DNA of 64,000 nucleotides from a bacterium (GTDB taxonomy: Bacteria; Acidobacteriota; Polarisedimenticolia; Polarisedimenticolales; Polarisedimenticolaceae): contig JAAELQ010000147.1 of the NCBI GenBank assembly GCA_024226515.1, forward strand, positions 62,001 through 126,000. The letters run 5' to 3'. The notes beneath the pieces are model-generated. The model did no database searches. It was not told the DNA's origin and was given only the letters and a program-made list of their open reading frames with translations. Both the position numbers and the translations under genes were made by a program. Below are positions 43,408 to 54,032 of this stretch, piece by piece (position 1 is the stretch's first letter; every line of letters begins with the position of its first letter).

Positions 43408-45450
43408 ATGAAGCCGACGCGGAGAGTACGGATCGGAGTGGCGGTTGCGGTCGTCCTGACGGCCGCGTTGTTGCCGCTGCCGGCCTTCTCCGGACCGGAC
43501 ACGAGCAAGCGCTCCGACTCGGTCGAGCCGCTCGACCCCTCGGAGAGCCGCGGCAAGGCCTACGCGCTGTTGATGCGCTCGTTGTTTGCCGCGCGACGCG
43601 GCGAGTTCCGTGCTGCGATGGGCGAGATCCGCAAGGCGATCGAGCTGCAGCCGGATTCGGTCCAGGCCCATATCCAGGGCGCGGAGCTCCTGCTCTGGAT
43701 GGGGCGCTCGAACGAGGCCGAACAGCTCGGCAACCGCGCGCTCGAGCTGGCGCCGGAAGACGCCGAGGCGATTCGCTTCATGGCCGACATGGCCGCCGGT
43801 CGAGCGCTGGGCCCACGTCCCGACGCCAAGGCGCGCGAGGAAGCGCTGCGACTGTACGAGAAGCTGCAAGCGCTCGACGCCGCCGACGACGACGTGCTGC
43901 GCAAGTTGGCCGGCCTGAGGCTGCAGTCGGGAGACCGCGCCGGGGCCCTCGCCGCGACGCGTGACCTGGTGGAGAACCGCCCCGGAGATCGGCGTGCGGT
44001 GGGCATGTTGGCCCAGCTGCTGCTCGAGGCGGGCGACGACGTCGAGGCGCTGCGCGTGTTGCTGCGCTTCGTGACCAAGCACCCCAATGACGAGATGATC
44101 ATCGGGCTGGCCGAGGAGATCTCGATCCAGCGCGACGCGTGGTCCGACGTCGTGGAGATCCTCGGCGACGGGGAACTCGGCGACCGGCCCGTGCTGGCCC
44201 AGCGCCTGCTGGGCGAAGGCCTGCTGCGTCACGGACGCACGAGCGAGGCCGTGCTTGCGCTGGAGAGCGCCGTCGAGGCCGACCCCGAGGACCGCGGGCT
44301 GCTGTTCAGCCTCGCGCGCGCCTACCGCGAGGGGCGGCGCTATGCCGACGCGGCCGTCGTGGGGCGCACGCTGACGATTGAGACGCCCGGGGACGCCGGC
44401 GCGCACCTGCTGCTGGCCGAGACACTGGACGACCAGGGCGACGTGCAGAGCGCGCTCAACGCGTTCAGCAGCGCGCTGCGCATCTTCGTCGCCGAGAATC
44501 GCGACGAGACGCTGCAGGTGCGCGACGCGATCCGGCGCCGCATGGCGATGCTGTATCTCGGCAACGAACAGATCGACGCCGCGACGCGCGTCGCCGCCGA
44601 GTTCGAGGTGGACGGCTCCGTCGAGTCCTCCGAGTTGCTGGCCCGCGTGTCGATCGCGTCCGAGGACTGGACGGAGGCGCGGCACCACGCGCGCACGCTG
44701 CGCACCGTCGGCGAGACCGCGATCGCGGCGCTCGTCGAGGGCGAGGTGCTGGCGCGGACCGGGCGCTGGAACAAGGCCGAGCTGAAGTTCGAAGAACTCC
44801 TCGCCGACAGCCGCCCCGAGATGCGTGTGCGAGTGGCCGAGATCTACCTCGAGGCGGATCGCCCCGACCTGGGGCTGCCGTGGCTCGACGAATGGGTCGC
44901 GGAGGCCGTCGATCAGCCGAACCCGCACTACTACCTGGGTAGCTATCTGTATCGGATGGATCGATTCGCGGACGCGGAGGTCGCGCTGCGCGAGACCTTC
45001 CGCCTCGACCCGCTGCACGCCCCGGCGCTGAACTTCCTCGGCTACAGCCTCGCCGAGCGCAACGAGCGCCTCGACGAGGCGCTGGGCTACATCGAGCGCG
45101 CGTTGGCCGTGGACGCCTGGAACGGCGCATACCTCGACTCGCTGGGCTGGGTCTATTTCAGGCTGGGACGCTTCGTGGATGCGCGCGAGCCTCTGGAGCG
45201 CGCGGCGCGCGAGCATCCGAAGGACCCGACCGTCCTCGAGCACCTCGGCGATCTGTATTTCGAGATCGGCGAGCACGAGTTGGCCGTCGAGGCCTGGGAC
45301 CAGGCGATCTCGGCCGGCGTCGAAGACGAGCAAGAGCTGCGGCGCAAGATGGCCCGCAGGGAGGGTCGCTCCAGCGGACCGCAGAGCGAGGTCGACGACG
45401 AATCGATCGAGCCGATGTTCGACGCACTCTCCTCGCCGAAAGAGCCTTGA
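43408..45450 (+). CDS. Exported TPR-repeat protein
   Basis: 680 aa. A signal peptide (1-28, GVAVAVVLTAALLPLPAFS) is followed by about 14 tetratricopeptide-type repeats from residue 45 to 650, for example ALNFLGYSLAERNERLDEAL and AYLDSLGWVYFRLGRFVDAREPL. The end is acidic and disordered. It is probably a periplasmic or outer-membrane-linked scaffold. The ATG has CAGGAG upstream. Its stop overlaps the TTG of the LolB-like gene, and ispE follows. A TPR protein before lolB-ispE is common in related genomes (established for several Proteobacteria). Confidence 0.8.
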   Translation: MKPTRRVRIGVAVAVVLTAALLPLPAFSGPDTSKRSDSVEPLDPSESRGKAYALLMRSLFAARRGEFRAAMGEIRKAIELQPDSVQAHIQGAELLLWMGRSNEAEQLGNRALELAPEDAEAIRFMADMAAGRALGPRPDAKAREEALRLYEKLQALDAADDDVLRKLAGLRLQSGDRAGALAATRDLVENRPGDRRAVGMLAQLLLEAGDDVEALRVLLRFVTKHPNDEMIIGLAEEISIQRDAWSDVVEILGDGELGDRPVLAQRLLGEGLLRHGRTSEAVLALESAVEADPEDRGLLFSLARAYREGRRYADAAVVGRTLTIETPGDAGAHLLLAETLDDQGDVQSALNAFSSALRIFVAENRDETLQVRDAIRRRMAMLYLGNEQIDAATRVAAEFEVDGSVESSELLARVSIASEDWTEARHHARTLRTVGETAIAALVEGEVLARTGRWNKAELKFEELLADSRPEMRVRVAEIYLEADRPDLGLPWLDEWVAEAVDQPNPHYYLGSYLYRMDRFADAEVALRETFRLDPLHAPALNFLGYSLAERNERLDEALGYIERALAVDAWNGAYLDSLGWVYFRLGRFVDAREPLERAAREHPKDPTVLEHLGDLYFEIGEHELAVEAWDQAISAGVEDEQELRRKMARREGRSSGPQSEVDDESIEPMFDALSSPKEP

Positions 45451-46076
45451 ACCCAGGCCGCGCCGCCGCCGTCTGCGCGGCCGCCCTTGCCTGCTGTCTC
45501 CTCGTTCAGTGCCGCCATCGTCCGCCGGACGTGACGCCCGAATCGGGCGCGGCCTTCGTCGGCGTATACCGCGCCAGACTCTCCGACGCCGGACGCACGC
45601 GCCGCTTCCGACTGATGCTCTTCGCCGAGCTGCCGGACAGGCTCCACGCGGAGGTGTTGTCGCCGGTCGGGACGACCGAGTTGATCGTCGACGCCGGGGG
45701 TGGGAGCATGTCGGTGTTTCCCGTGAGGGAGCGCACGGCCTACGTCGGCGCCGGGGGACCCGAGGTGCTCGACGCCCTGCTGGGGCTGCGCGTCGAGGTG
45801 GGAGAGTTGGTGCGTATGCTGTTGCTCGGCGAGGTGCCCGCGACGTTCCCGTCCATTCGGCGAGAGGGCGGGGTAGGCGGAGTGTTGCCCGACCGGCTCG
45901 AGCTCGTGTCGGGTGAGCGACGCCTGTTGCTCGAGATCAAGCGCCGGCGTCCGTTGCCCGCGGACGACTCCGGGCTCGGCACCGGCCGCCCGCCCGCCGG
46001 GGTCGAGAGGGTCCCGCTGGAGTCGCTCGATGCGGCGGAAGTCGCCGCCGAGGTGATTCCCGAGAACGGGCCATGA
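45447..46076 (+). CDS. LolB-like outer-membrane lipoprotein
   Basis: 209 aa from a TTG that overlaps the TPR stop (TTGA). The signal peptide ends in LLVQC, a plausible lipobox with Cys22. The mature beta-rich domain (RFRLMLFAELPDRLHAEVLSPVGT...) matches LolB-like/DUF4292 proteins, which accept lipoproteins from LolA at the outer membrane. The identity of the last residue before Cys is Gln, not Gly/Ala, which weakens the lipobox. Its position directly before ispE is the standard lolB-ispE order and supports the call. Confidence 0.72.
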   Translation: MNPGRAAAVCAAALACCLLVQCRHRPPDVTPESGAAFVGVYRARLSDAGRTRRFRLMLFAELPDRLHAEVLSPVGTTELIVDAGGGSMSVFPVRERTAYVGAGGPEVLDALLGLRVEVGELVRMLLLGEVPATFPSIRREGGVGGVLPDRLELVSGERRLLLEIKRRRPLPADDSGLGTGRPPAGVERVPLESLDAAEVAAEVIPENGP

Positions 46077-46972
46077 GCGGCGAGCCGCTCGTCGCGCGCT
46101 GCCCGGCCAAGATCAACCTGGCGCTGCGCGTGCTGCGCAGGCTCGACGACGGCTATCACGAGCTGGACACCGTGTTCCAGGCGATCGATCTCCATGATCG
46201 GCTCGAGCTGCGTCCGGGAGGGGACCTCCTCCTCGAGTGTGACGCGCCCGGGGTCCCGACCGACGGCGAGAACCTGGTCCTCCGGGCGGCGAGACTGCTG
46301 GCCGAGCATGCGGGGCTGGTCGATCCGCCGGGGGCGGCGCTGCGCCTGGTCAAGCAGATCCCCGCGCAGGGCGGGCTCGGCGGGGGCAGCTCGGACGCCG
46401 CCGCGGCGCTGCGGCTCTTCGCGCTCCACTGGGACCTGCGCCTCGACGAGGCCGAATTGCACTCGCTGGCCCGCCGTCTGGGCGCCGACGTGCCGTTCTT
46501 CCTGGTCGGTGGGACGGCGCGCGGCAGCGGACGCGGGGACCGGATCGAGGCCCTGCCGCACTTCGGAGAACGCTCGCTGGTCCTCGGTCTTCCGCCGTTC
46601 GGAGTCCCCACCGGAGAGTTGTTTTCGCGGCTGGCGGACCGGTTGACACTCCCCGGGATTGGTGTTAGTTTGCCCCTCTTTTCGGGACTTAAGTGGCCAC
46701 CAGAGAACGACTTCGGCTTCATGGTCAACGATCTCGAAGCCGTGGTTTTCGATGACTGGCCCGAGTTGGGGCGGTTTCGGGACGCGCTACTGGAGGCGGG
46801 TGCGGCCAAGGCCTTGCTCAGCGGCAGCGGTTCGACGGTCTACGGCATCTTCGACAGTGAAGATCGGGCACGGGAAGCGAGCAATCGACTGAGTCCGAGC
46901 TTCGCGAGCTGGAGCGTGGTCACGGCGAACACCATCGAGCAAGGGGCGGAGGTTCTGACACCGGATCGTTGA
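46073..46972 (+). CDS. ispE: 4-diphosphocytidyl-2-C-methyl-D-erythritol kinase
   Basis: 299 aa. It phosphorylates CDP-ME in the MEP isoprenoid pathway. The GHMP signature GGLGGGSSDAAAALRLF, N-terminal CPAKINLALRVLRRLDDGYH, and late ALLSGSGSTVYGIF are complete. The ATG overlaps the LolB-like stop by 4 bp. A strong promoter for the downstream genes sits inside the coding region at 46643-46671. Confidence 0.95.
   Translation: MSGEPLVARCPAKINLALRVLRRLDDGYHELDTVFQAIDLHDRLELRPGGDLLLECDAPGVPTDGENLVLRAARLLAEHAGLVDPPGAALRLVKQIPAQGGLGGGSSDAAAALRLFALHWDLRLDEAELHSLARRLGADVPFFLVGGTARGSGRGDRIEALPHFGERSLVLGLPPFGVPTGELFSRLADRLTLPGIGVSLPLFSGLKWPPENDFGFMVNDLEAVVFDDWPELGRFRDALLEAGAAKALLSGSGSTVYGIFDSEDRAREASNRLSPSFASWSVVTANTIEQGAEVLTPDR
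46643..46671 (+). promoter_or_regulatory. Sigma70 promoter inside ispE for spoVG-tRNA-prs
   Basis: TTGACA (46643-46648), a 17-bp spacer and TAGTTT (46666-46671) make the best promoter match in the window. The start site near 46678 gives a long 5' leader of about 320 nt to spoVG, all within the ispE coding sequence. Confidence 0.7.
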
Positions 46973-46998
46973 CAGGAGCGCAAGCGGGGGCTCGAGTC

Positions 46999-47328
46999 AT
47001 GCAGATTACCCAGGTCAGAGTCTTCCCCGTCGAGGAACAGAAGCTCAAGGCGTTCATCTCGGTGATCTTCGACGATTGCTTCGTCGTGAGTGACATCAAG
47101 ATCATCGAGGGAGAGAACGGACTGTTCATTTCCATGCCGAGTAAGAAGCGCAGGAACGGCACGTTCCGTGACATCGCCCACCCGTTGAACAACGAGACAC
47201 GACGCCAGATGGAAGACCAGATCATCGCGGAGTACCGGGAGGTCGTAGCCCAGACGGGAGGCGAGATCTCCACGCCGGTCCGCGAACTCGATGAAGACCT
47301 GAATCGGGCCGACCCAATTTCGCCCTGA
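46999..47328 (+). CDS. spoVG: SpoVG-family RNA-binding protein
   Basis: 109 aa. QITQVRVFPVEEQKLKAFISVIFDD and GLFISMPSKKRRNGTFRDIAHP are the SpoVG signature. SpoVG binds RNA and, in Gram-positives, affects septation; the role in this lineage is unknown. The ATG at 46999 is chosen to begin at the conserved QITQVR; an ATG ten codons earlier is possible. It lies between ispE and tRNA-Gln, 26 bp after ispE. Confidence 0.93.
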   Translation: MQITQVRVFPVEEQKLKAFISVIFDDCFVVSDIKIIEGENGLFISMPSKKRRNGTFRDIAHPLNNETRRQMEDQIIAEYREVVAQTGGEISTPVRELDEDLNRADPISP

Positions 47329-47360
47329 TACGATGCGAAATCCGGATTCGCAGTTCGTGC

Positions 47361-47435
47361 TGGGGCGTCGCCAAGTGGTAAGGCACCGCTCTTTGGAAGC
47401 GGCACTCGAAGGTTCGAATCCTTCCGCCCCAGCCA
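47361..47435 (+). tRNA. tRNA-Gln (TTG)
   Basis: Cloverleaf with 7-bp acceptor TGGGGCG/CGCCCCA, anticodon stem CCGCT/AGCGG around CTTTGGA (anticodon TTG), T arm AAGG-TTCGAAT-CCTT, discriminator G and encoded CCA. It lies between spoVG and prs, read in the same direction. Confidence 0.95.
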
Positions 47436-47473
47436 GTACGTACGCATCCGGGGAAAACCGACTCTGACCCGAA

Positions 47474-48415
47474 ATGAAAAGCGAGCTGAAGGTATTCTCC
47501 GGTAACGGCAACCCGCAGCTGGGTGCGGCGATCTGTGAGTATCTGCGCTTGTCGCCCGGGCAGTGGAAGCTGACCCGCTTCGCCGACGGCGAGGAATACG
47601 TCCAGGTGCTCGAGAACGTGCGCGGAACCGACGTCTTCGTCATCCAGCCCACCTGCCCGCCGGTCAACGAGAATCTGTGTCAGTTGCTGATCGCCGTGGA
47701 CGCGCTCAAGCGCTCCTCCGCGGCCCGGATCACGGCCGTCATCCCGTACTACGGCTACGCGCGGCAAGACCGTAAAGACAAACCGCGTGTTCCGATCTCG
47801 GCCAAGCTGGTCGCCGACCTGCTGCAGGCTGCCGGCGTCGACCGCATCCTGGCGATGGATCTACACGCTCCTGCGATCCAGGGCTTCTTCGACAAGCCGG
47901 TGGATCACCTGCTGGCGGCTCCCGTTCTGCTGGACTGGATCGATCGTCAGCGCTACGACAACCTGACCATCGTGTCGCCGGACGCCGGCGGCACCGAGCG
48001 CGCGCGGTTCTACGCCAAGCGCCTGGGCGCCAGCCTGGTCATCATCGACAAGCGCCGCGTCCAGGCCAACGTGGCCGAGACGATGAACGTCATCGGTGAG
48101 GTCGAGGGCCGCACCTGCGTCATCGTCGACGATCTGGTCGACACGGCCGGGACGCTCGTCGGCTCCGTCGCCGCGTTGAAGGGGAAGGGGGCGGCCTCCG
48201 TCGTCGCCTGCTTCACCCACGCCGTGCTCTCCGGGCCGGCGATGGAGCGGCTGGCCAGCGCCGACCTGGAACGGGTCGTGATCACGGATACCATTCCGCT
48301 GGACGAGGAGAAGGCCAAGGAGCCCAAGCTCGTCGTCCTCTCGGTGGCGCGGTTGCTCGGTGAAGCGATCGCGCGCATCCACAGCAATTCATCGGTGAGT
48401 TCTCTGTTCGTATAG
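47474..48415 (+). CDS. prs: Ribose-phosphate pyrophosphokinase
   Basis: 313 aa. It makes PRPP from ribose 5-phosphate and ATP for nucleotide, His and Trp synthesis. Motifs: FADGEEYVQVLENVRGTDVF, ARQDRKDKPRVPISAKLVADLL, DLHAPAIQGFF, the PRPP loop VIVDDLVDTAGT. Normal length; hexameric class I enzyme. It sits after tRNA-Gln as in the standard ispE-prs-rplY order. Confidence 0.97.
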   Translation: MKSELKVFSGNGNPQLGAAICEYLRLSPGQWKLTRFADGEEYVQVLENVRGTDVFVIQPTCPPVNENLCQLLIAVDALKRSSAARITAVIPYYGYARQDRKDKPRVPISAKLVADLLQAAGVDRILAMDLHAPAIQGFFDKPVDHLLAAPVLLDWIDRQRYDNLTIVSPDAGGTERARFYAKRLGASLVIIDKRRVQANVAETMNVIGEVEGRTCVIVDDLVDTAGTLVGSVAALKGKGAASVVACFTHAVLSGPAMERLASADLERVVITDTIPLDEEKAKEPKLVVLSVARLLGEAIARIHSNSSVSSLFV

Positions 48416-48513
48416 ATGCACAGTCGCTGACGGGGCGCAGAACCCGCCCGGTATGGCCATCGGCCCGGCGCAGTTACAACCAGTGAGGTTCCACCAGACC
48501 GGGACGTAATGCC

Positions 48514-49200
48514 ATGAGTGAAGCAAAAGGAAAAATCATCGTCGAGGCCGAGCCGCGGACTCCGGGCGGCAGCGGGGCCGCGGGGCGTCTGCGCCGCGAG
48601 GGTCGCGTTCCTGGTAACGTCTACGGGCTGGGGCTCGATTCGTTCCAGCTCTCGGTCGACCCACGACGTATCGAAGAAGTGCTGCGCCTCGAGACGGGGC
48701 GCAACACGATCTTCAGCATCAGCCTCGCCGGCGAGGAGCGTAAGCGGCAGGTCATGTTGCGTGAGATGCAGCGCGACCCGGTCAGCGAGCGCCTGGTGCA
48801 CGTCGACTTCTGGCGCGTCGACCCGAACAAGCCGATTCAGGTCAACGTGCCGGTGCGGCTGCTCGGCACGCCGGAAGGTGTGAAGAACGAGGGCGGAATC
48901 CTCGACTTCGTTCATCGTCAGGTGCACGTCCAGTGTCTTCCGGGGCTGATCCCGGATCACCTCGACGTCGACATCAGCGAGCTGCACCTGAATCAGCACG
49001 TCTCCGTGAAGGACCTCCCGTCGGACGAGGGCGTGGAGATGCTGGACGATTCCGAGATGATCCTGGCCGTGGTGTCGGCACCGCGCGTCGAGGCCGAGCC
49101 GGAAGTCGAGGAAGGCGAAGAGGACGAGGCGGAAGCCGCCGCGACCGAAGAGGGCAAGGAAGCAGCTCCGGACGCCGAGGAGAAGGACAAAGAGTCCTGA
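48514..49200 (+). CDS. rplY: 50S ribosomal protein bL25 (CTC form)
   Basis: 228 aa. Residues 1-95 are the L25 5S-rRNA-binding domain (GSGAAGRLRREGRVPGNVYG), then the CTC beta domain to about 185 (VPVRLLGTPEGVKNEGGIL), then an acidic tail rich in Glu/Ala/Asp. The tail is longer than in most CTC proteins and likely disordered. The ATG at 48514 follows a 98-bp gap from prs. Read with pth. Confidence 0.95.
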   Translation: MSEAKGKIIVEAEPRTPGGSGAAGRLRREGRVPGNVYGLGLDSFQLSVDPRRIEEVLRLETGRNTIFSISLAGEERKRQVMLREMQRDPVSERLVHVDFWRVDPNKPIQVNVPVRLLGTPEGVKNEGGILDFVHRQVHVQCLPGLIPDHLDVDISELHLNQHVSVKDLPSDEGVEMLDDSEMILAVVSAPRVEAEPEVEEGEEDEAEAAATEEGKEAAPDAEEKDKES

Positions 49201-49209
49201 TTCGACGGC

Positions 49210-49806
49210 GTGGAGACTGTCAGGCTGGTTATCGGACTGGGGAATCCCGGCGAACGTTACCGCGACACGCGGCACAACGTCGGGTTCCGGGTTCTGGACC
49301 GTCTCGCTCGGCGGGCGGACGTGAGGTTTCGGGCCGATCGCATCCTGCGCAGTCAGGCATGGATCGCGAAGATGCGGGGACCGTCGGGACGGGTCGTCCT
49401 GGCCAAACCGCGGACATACATGAATCGATCGGGTCGTGCGGTCGCCACGCTTTGCCGGCGCTTCGCGGTCCCGACGGAACAGGTACTGACGGTTTATGAC
49501 GACATCGACCTGCAGCTGGGACGGATGCGAATCCGCCCGAGCGGGTCGTCCGGGGGGCACAACGGGATCCGATCGCTGATGACCGAGCTGGGTTCGGGGG
49601 AGTTTCTCCGGGTCCGCATCGGCATCCGCGGCGACCGACCCGAGGGGCAGGAACTAGCGGACTACGTACTGGGCCGGTTCACCGCCGACGAGGAGTCGCT
49701 GGTGGAACCGTTGACCGACCTGGCGGCTGACGCCGTGGGTTGCGTTCTGGCCGAGGGCGTGGTTGCGGCGATGAACCTGTTCAACGCCCGCCGGATCGAG
49801 GAATAG
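49210..49806 (+). CDS. pth: Peptidyl-tRNA hydrolase
   Basis: 198 aa. It recycles peptidyl-tRNA. Conserved [18 protein letters not shown] (with catalytic His), [28 protein letters not shown] and [12 protein letters not shown] are present. The GTG start at 49210 is 9 bp after rplY. The usual downstream ychF is replaced by hppA, 14 bp beyond the stop. Confidence 0.95.
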   Translation: METVRLVIGLGNPGERYRDTRHNVGFRVLDRLARRADVRFRADRILRSQAWIAKMRGPSGRVVLAKPRTYMNRSGRAVATLCRRFAVPTEQVLTVYDDIDLQLGRMRIRPSGSSGGHNGIRSLMTELGSGEFLRVRIGIRGDRPEGQELADYVLGRFTADEESLVEPLTDLAADAVGCVLAEGVVAAMNLFNARRIEE

Positions 49807-49820
49807 GAGCGAGCGACGCG

Positions 49821-51872
<2,052 letters not shown>

Positions 51873-51881
51873 CTCCGTGGA

Positions 51882-51912
51882 ACCGGCCCGGTGGCGTGGG
51901 CCCCGGGCCGGT
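51882..51912 (+). terminator. GC-rich hairpin after hppA
   Basis: ACCGGCCCGG pairs with CCGGGCCGGT, and GGC/GCC extend the stem with one bulge. No T tract follows, so termination is plausible but unproven. Confidence 0.45.
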
Positions 51913-51955
51913 GATACGGTTAGCGGGCTTCGTTGAACTGAAACAGTAATGCTCG

Positions 51956-52007
51956 CGGATCCCTTTAGGGGTCCGAAGCACCCCTTGCCCCCGACGCGCT
52001 CGGGGGC
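51956..52007 (+). promoter_or_regulatory. Two hairpins in the rpsF leader
   Basis: CGGATCCC-TTTA-GGGGTCCG (51956-51975) and GCCCCCGA-CGCGC-TCGGGGGC (51987-52007) precede rpsF. A leader bound by S6:S18 is known upstream of rpsF in many bacteria. I cannot confirm the specific CCG-bulge motif here. Confidence 0.35.
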
Positions 52008-52030
52008 GGTAACGCCACGAGGAGGTGCCC

Positions 52031-52603
52031 GTGTCGACGTACGAAACCGTCTTTATCACCCCACCCAACCTGACCGAGGATGACGAGCGCGGCGTCGTGG
52101 AGACGATGGCGCAGATCGTCACCGACGGCGGCGGGGACATCTCCGTCAACGAGCGGATGGGCAAGCGCCGCCTGGCCTACCCGATCCGTAAGTTCGAGGA
52201 CGGCGTGTACATCCGCTTCCTCTACGACTCGGAAGGGGAAGTTCCGCGCGAGCTCGACCGCCGCTTCCGCTTGTCCGACTACGTTCTGCGCTCGCTGACC
52301 GTGCGCCTCGAGCCCGAGCGCGCCGCGGCCACGAAAGAGCAGGCGATCAAGGACGAGCAGCGACGCAAGGAGATGGCCGAGGAGGCCGCGCGCAAGGCGG
52401 CCGAGGAGGCCGAGCGCGCTGCCGCCGCCGAGGCGGAGAAAGCCGCCGCTGCGGCCGAGGCCCCGGCTCCGGCCGAGACGCCGGCTCCGGCCGAGACCCC
52501 CGCAACCGAGAGCGCGGAACCCGCGCCTGCCGTGGAGACGGCGGAGACGGCGGAAGCCGCGCCCGCACCGTCCACGGATGAGCCGGCCAAGCCGGAGGCG
52601 TGA
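52031..52603 (+). CDS. rpsF: 30S ribosomal protein bS6 with Ala-rich tail
   Basis: 190 aa. Residues 1-95 are bS6 (YETVFITPPNLTEDDERGVV, RMGKRRLAYPIRKFEDGVYI). The remaining 95 residues are Ala/Glu/Pro-rich, with PAET-type short repeats near the end. S6 pairs with S18 on the 30S platform. The GTG at 52031 has GGAGG five bases upstream. The first gene of rpsF-rpsR-rplI; rpsR follows by 47 bp. Confidence 0.95.
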   Translation: MSTYETVFITPPNLTEDDERGVVETMAQIVTDGGGDISVNERMGKRRLAYPIRKFEDGVYIRFLYDSEGEVPRELDRRFRLSDYVLRSLTVRLEPERAAATKEQAIKDEQRRKEMAEEAARKAAEEAERAAAAEAEKAAAAAEAPAPAETPAPAETPATESAEPAPAVETAETAEAAPAPSTDEPAKPEA

Positions 52604-52650
52604 AACCGGGCCGCGCGACGGTCCCCGAACCGAGCAGGAGATAGAAAACC

Positions 52651-52908
52651 ATGGGTATGGGACGCAAGAAGAGCGGGCCGGGAAGGCGTCGCTTTCTCTT
52701 CCGCCGACGGAAGTACTGCAAGTTCTGCGAGAACAAGGCGCGGTGGATCGACCATCTCGACCTCAAGACGCTGCAGAATTACACCCCGGAGCGTTCGAAG
52801 ATCCTGCCGCGCAGGATCTCGGGAACGTGTGCCAAGCATCAGCGGCAGCTGATGGAGGCGATCAAGCGCGCGCGCGTGCTCGCCCTGCTGCCGTTCACCA
52901 GCGACTAG
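52651..52908 (+). CDS. rpsR: 30S ribosomal protein bS18
   Basis: 85 aa. [20 protein letters not shown] and [21 protein letters not shown] are bS18. CxxC plus CxxH gives a zinc-binding version (Cys23, Cys26, then Cys60 and His63). No second zinc-free paralogue is seen here. It lies between rpsF and rplI. Confidence 0.96.
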   Translation: MGMGRKKSGPGRRRFLFRRRKYCKFCENKARWIDHLDLKTLQNYTPERSKILPRRISGTCAKHQRQLMEAIKRARVLALLPFTSD

Positions 52909-52917
52909 GAGACGATC

Positions 52918-53370
52918 GTGAAAGTCATCCTACGCGAGCACGTGGATAACCTCGGCGACCGCGGATCGGTCGTGAAGGTCGCCGCCGGCTATGCGCGCAA
53001 CTACCTGCTGCCGAAGAAGCTGGCCCTGGAGGCCACGCCGGGCAACCTGGTCCAGATCGAGCACCAGAAGCGGCAGTGGCAGGCGAAGGAGACCCGCGAG
53101 GTGTCCGACGCCGAGGCACTGGCGGCGCGCATCTCCGAGGTCAAGTTCAGCCTGACGAAGAAGGCGGGAGAGAGCGGGACGCTGTACGGCTCGGTGACGA
53201 ACGTCGACGTCTCCGCGCTGCTCGCCGATCGCGGCATCGAGGTCGACCGTAAGCGCATCGTCATGCAGCCGATCAAGGCCGTCGGGACGTTCGAGATTCC
53301 CGTCAAGGTGCACCGCAAGGTCAAGGCCGCCATTCAGCTCGAGGTCGTTCCCGAGGAAGTGGCGGAGTAG
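52918..53370 (+). CDS. rplI: 50S ribosomal protein bL9
   Basis: 150 aa. VILREHVDNLGDRGSVVKVAAGYARNYLLP is the bL9 N-terminal domain, joined by a long helix to the C-terminal domain (LYGSVTNVDVSALLADRGI). The GTG start is 9 bp after rpsR. L9 anchors near the L1 stalk and helps maintain frame. Confidence 0.96.
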   Translation: MKVILREHVDNLGDRGSVVKVAAGYARNYLLPKKLALEATPGNLVQIEHQKRQWQAKETREVSDAEALAARISEVKFSLTKKAGESGTLYGSVTNVDVSALLADRGIEVDRKRIVMQPIKAVGTFEIPVKVHRKVKAAIQLEVVPEEVAE

Positions 53371-53373
53371 CTT

Positions 53374-53862
53374 ATGGCCGCTGAACGCGGGCAAGCCGCC
53401 GTCGAACGTCCCGAGGTACAAAACGACGTCAAGCGGACGATCGTCGCCCTCGTGGCGGCGTGGCTCGTTCCGGGGGCGGGCTACGTGGTCCTGGGTCACC
53501 TGCGCCGTGGCCTCATCTTCGGCGCCATCATCTGGGGCTGCTTCGGCCTCGGGCTGGCGCACGAGGGTCGTCTCGCGCTGCGCGATCCACAGCAGCCGTT
53601 CCTGACCGGAATGCAGGTCGTCGCCAACCTGGGCATCGGCCCGGCCGATCTGATCGCGCGCTACAAGGTCTACGGCGAGCTGGCCTATGGGCTCGAGCGT
53701 CCGGTCATGCCGAACGATACGCGCGCCGAGACCTTTCGCCAGCGCGCGCGCTCCGGGGTCTCGATCTACGGCACCGCGTATCTGTGGACCGCGGGGCTGA
53801 TGAACTTGCTCGTCCTGTTCGACGTCTGGGATATCGGGCGGGGGCGCAAGGCGGTCGCGTGA
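53374..53862 (+). CDS. Integral membrane protein of unknown function
   Basis: 162 aa, starting 3 bp after rplI. It has about three to four hydrophobic segments, including LVAAWLVPGAGYVVLGHLRRGLIF and a late YLWTAGLMNLLVLFDVW. No Pfam-level match that I recognise. It overlaps the next small gene as GTGA. Location after rplI suggests co-transcription with ribosomal genes. Confidence 0.65.
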   Translation: MAAERGQAAVERPEVQNDVKRTIVALVAAWLVPGAGYVVLGHLRRGLIFGAIIWGCFGLGLAHEGRLALRDPQQPFLTGMQVVANLGIGPADLIARYKVYGELAYGLERPVMPNDTRAETFRQRARSGVSIYGTAYLWTAGLMNLLVLFDVWDIGRGRKAVA

Positions 53863-54032
53863 AGAGCCACTTCCTGCACATGCTGCTGTACGCAACGATG
53901 GTCGCGTCGTTCTTCGGCATGCTCGTGCGGCACACCCCGAGGGAGCAGTTCCGGCTGGGGTTGATTCTCTGGGGCTCGATGGTCGGTGGGGCGCTCGTCC
54001 TGGCCTACCTGATGTACCCGTTCCCCGGTTGA
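53859..54032 (+). CDS. Small membrane protein
   Basis: 57 aa from a GTG that overlaps the preceding stop (GTGA). Two membrane helices (LHMLLYATMVASFFGMLV and LGLILWGSMVGGALVLAYL) joined by a short charged loop. No family recognised. It overlaps the VanZ-like gene as TTGA. Being wedged by overlaps on both sides supports a real gene. Confidence 0.6.
   Translation: MKSHFLHMLLYATMVASFFGMLVRHTPREQFRLGLILWGSMVGGALVLAYLMYPFPG

Noticed and set aside
42955..45333. Open minus-strand frame of nearly 800 codons opposite the TPR and CtpA-like genes
   Set aside because: It mirrors the plus-strand codon pattern of GC-rich genes, has no recognisable domain, and conflicts with well-supported genes.
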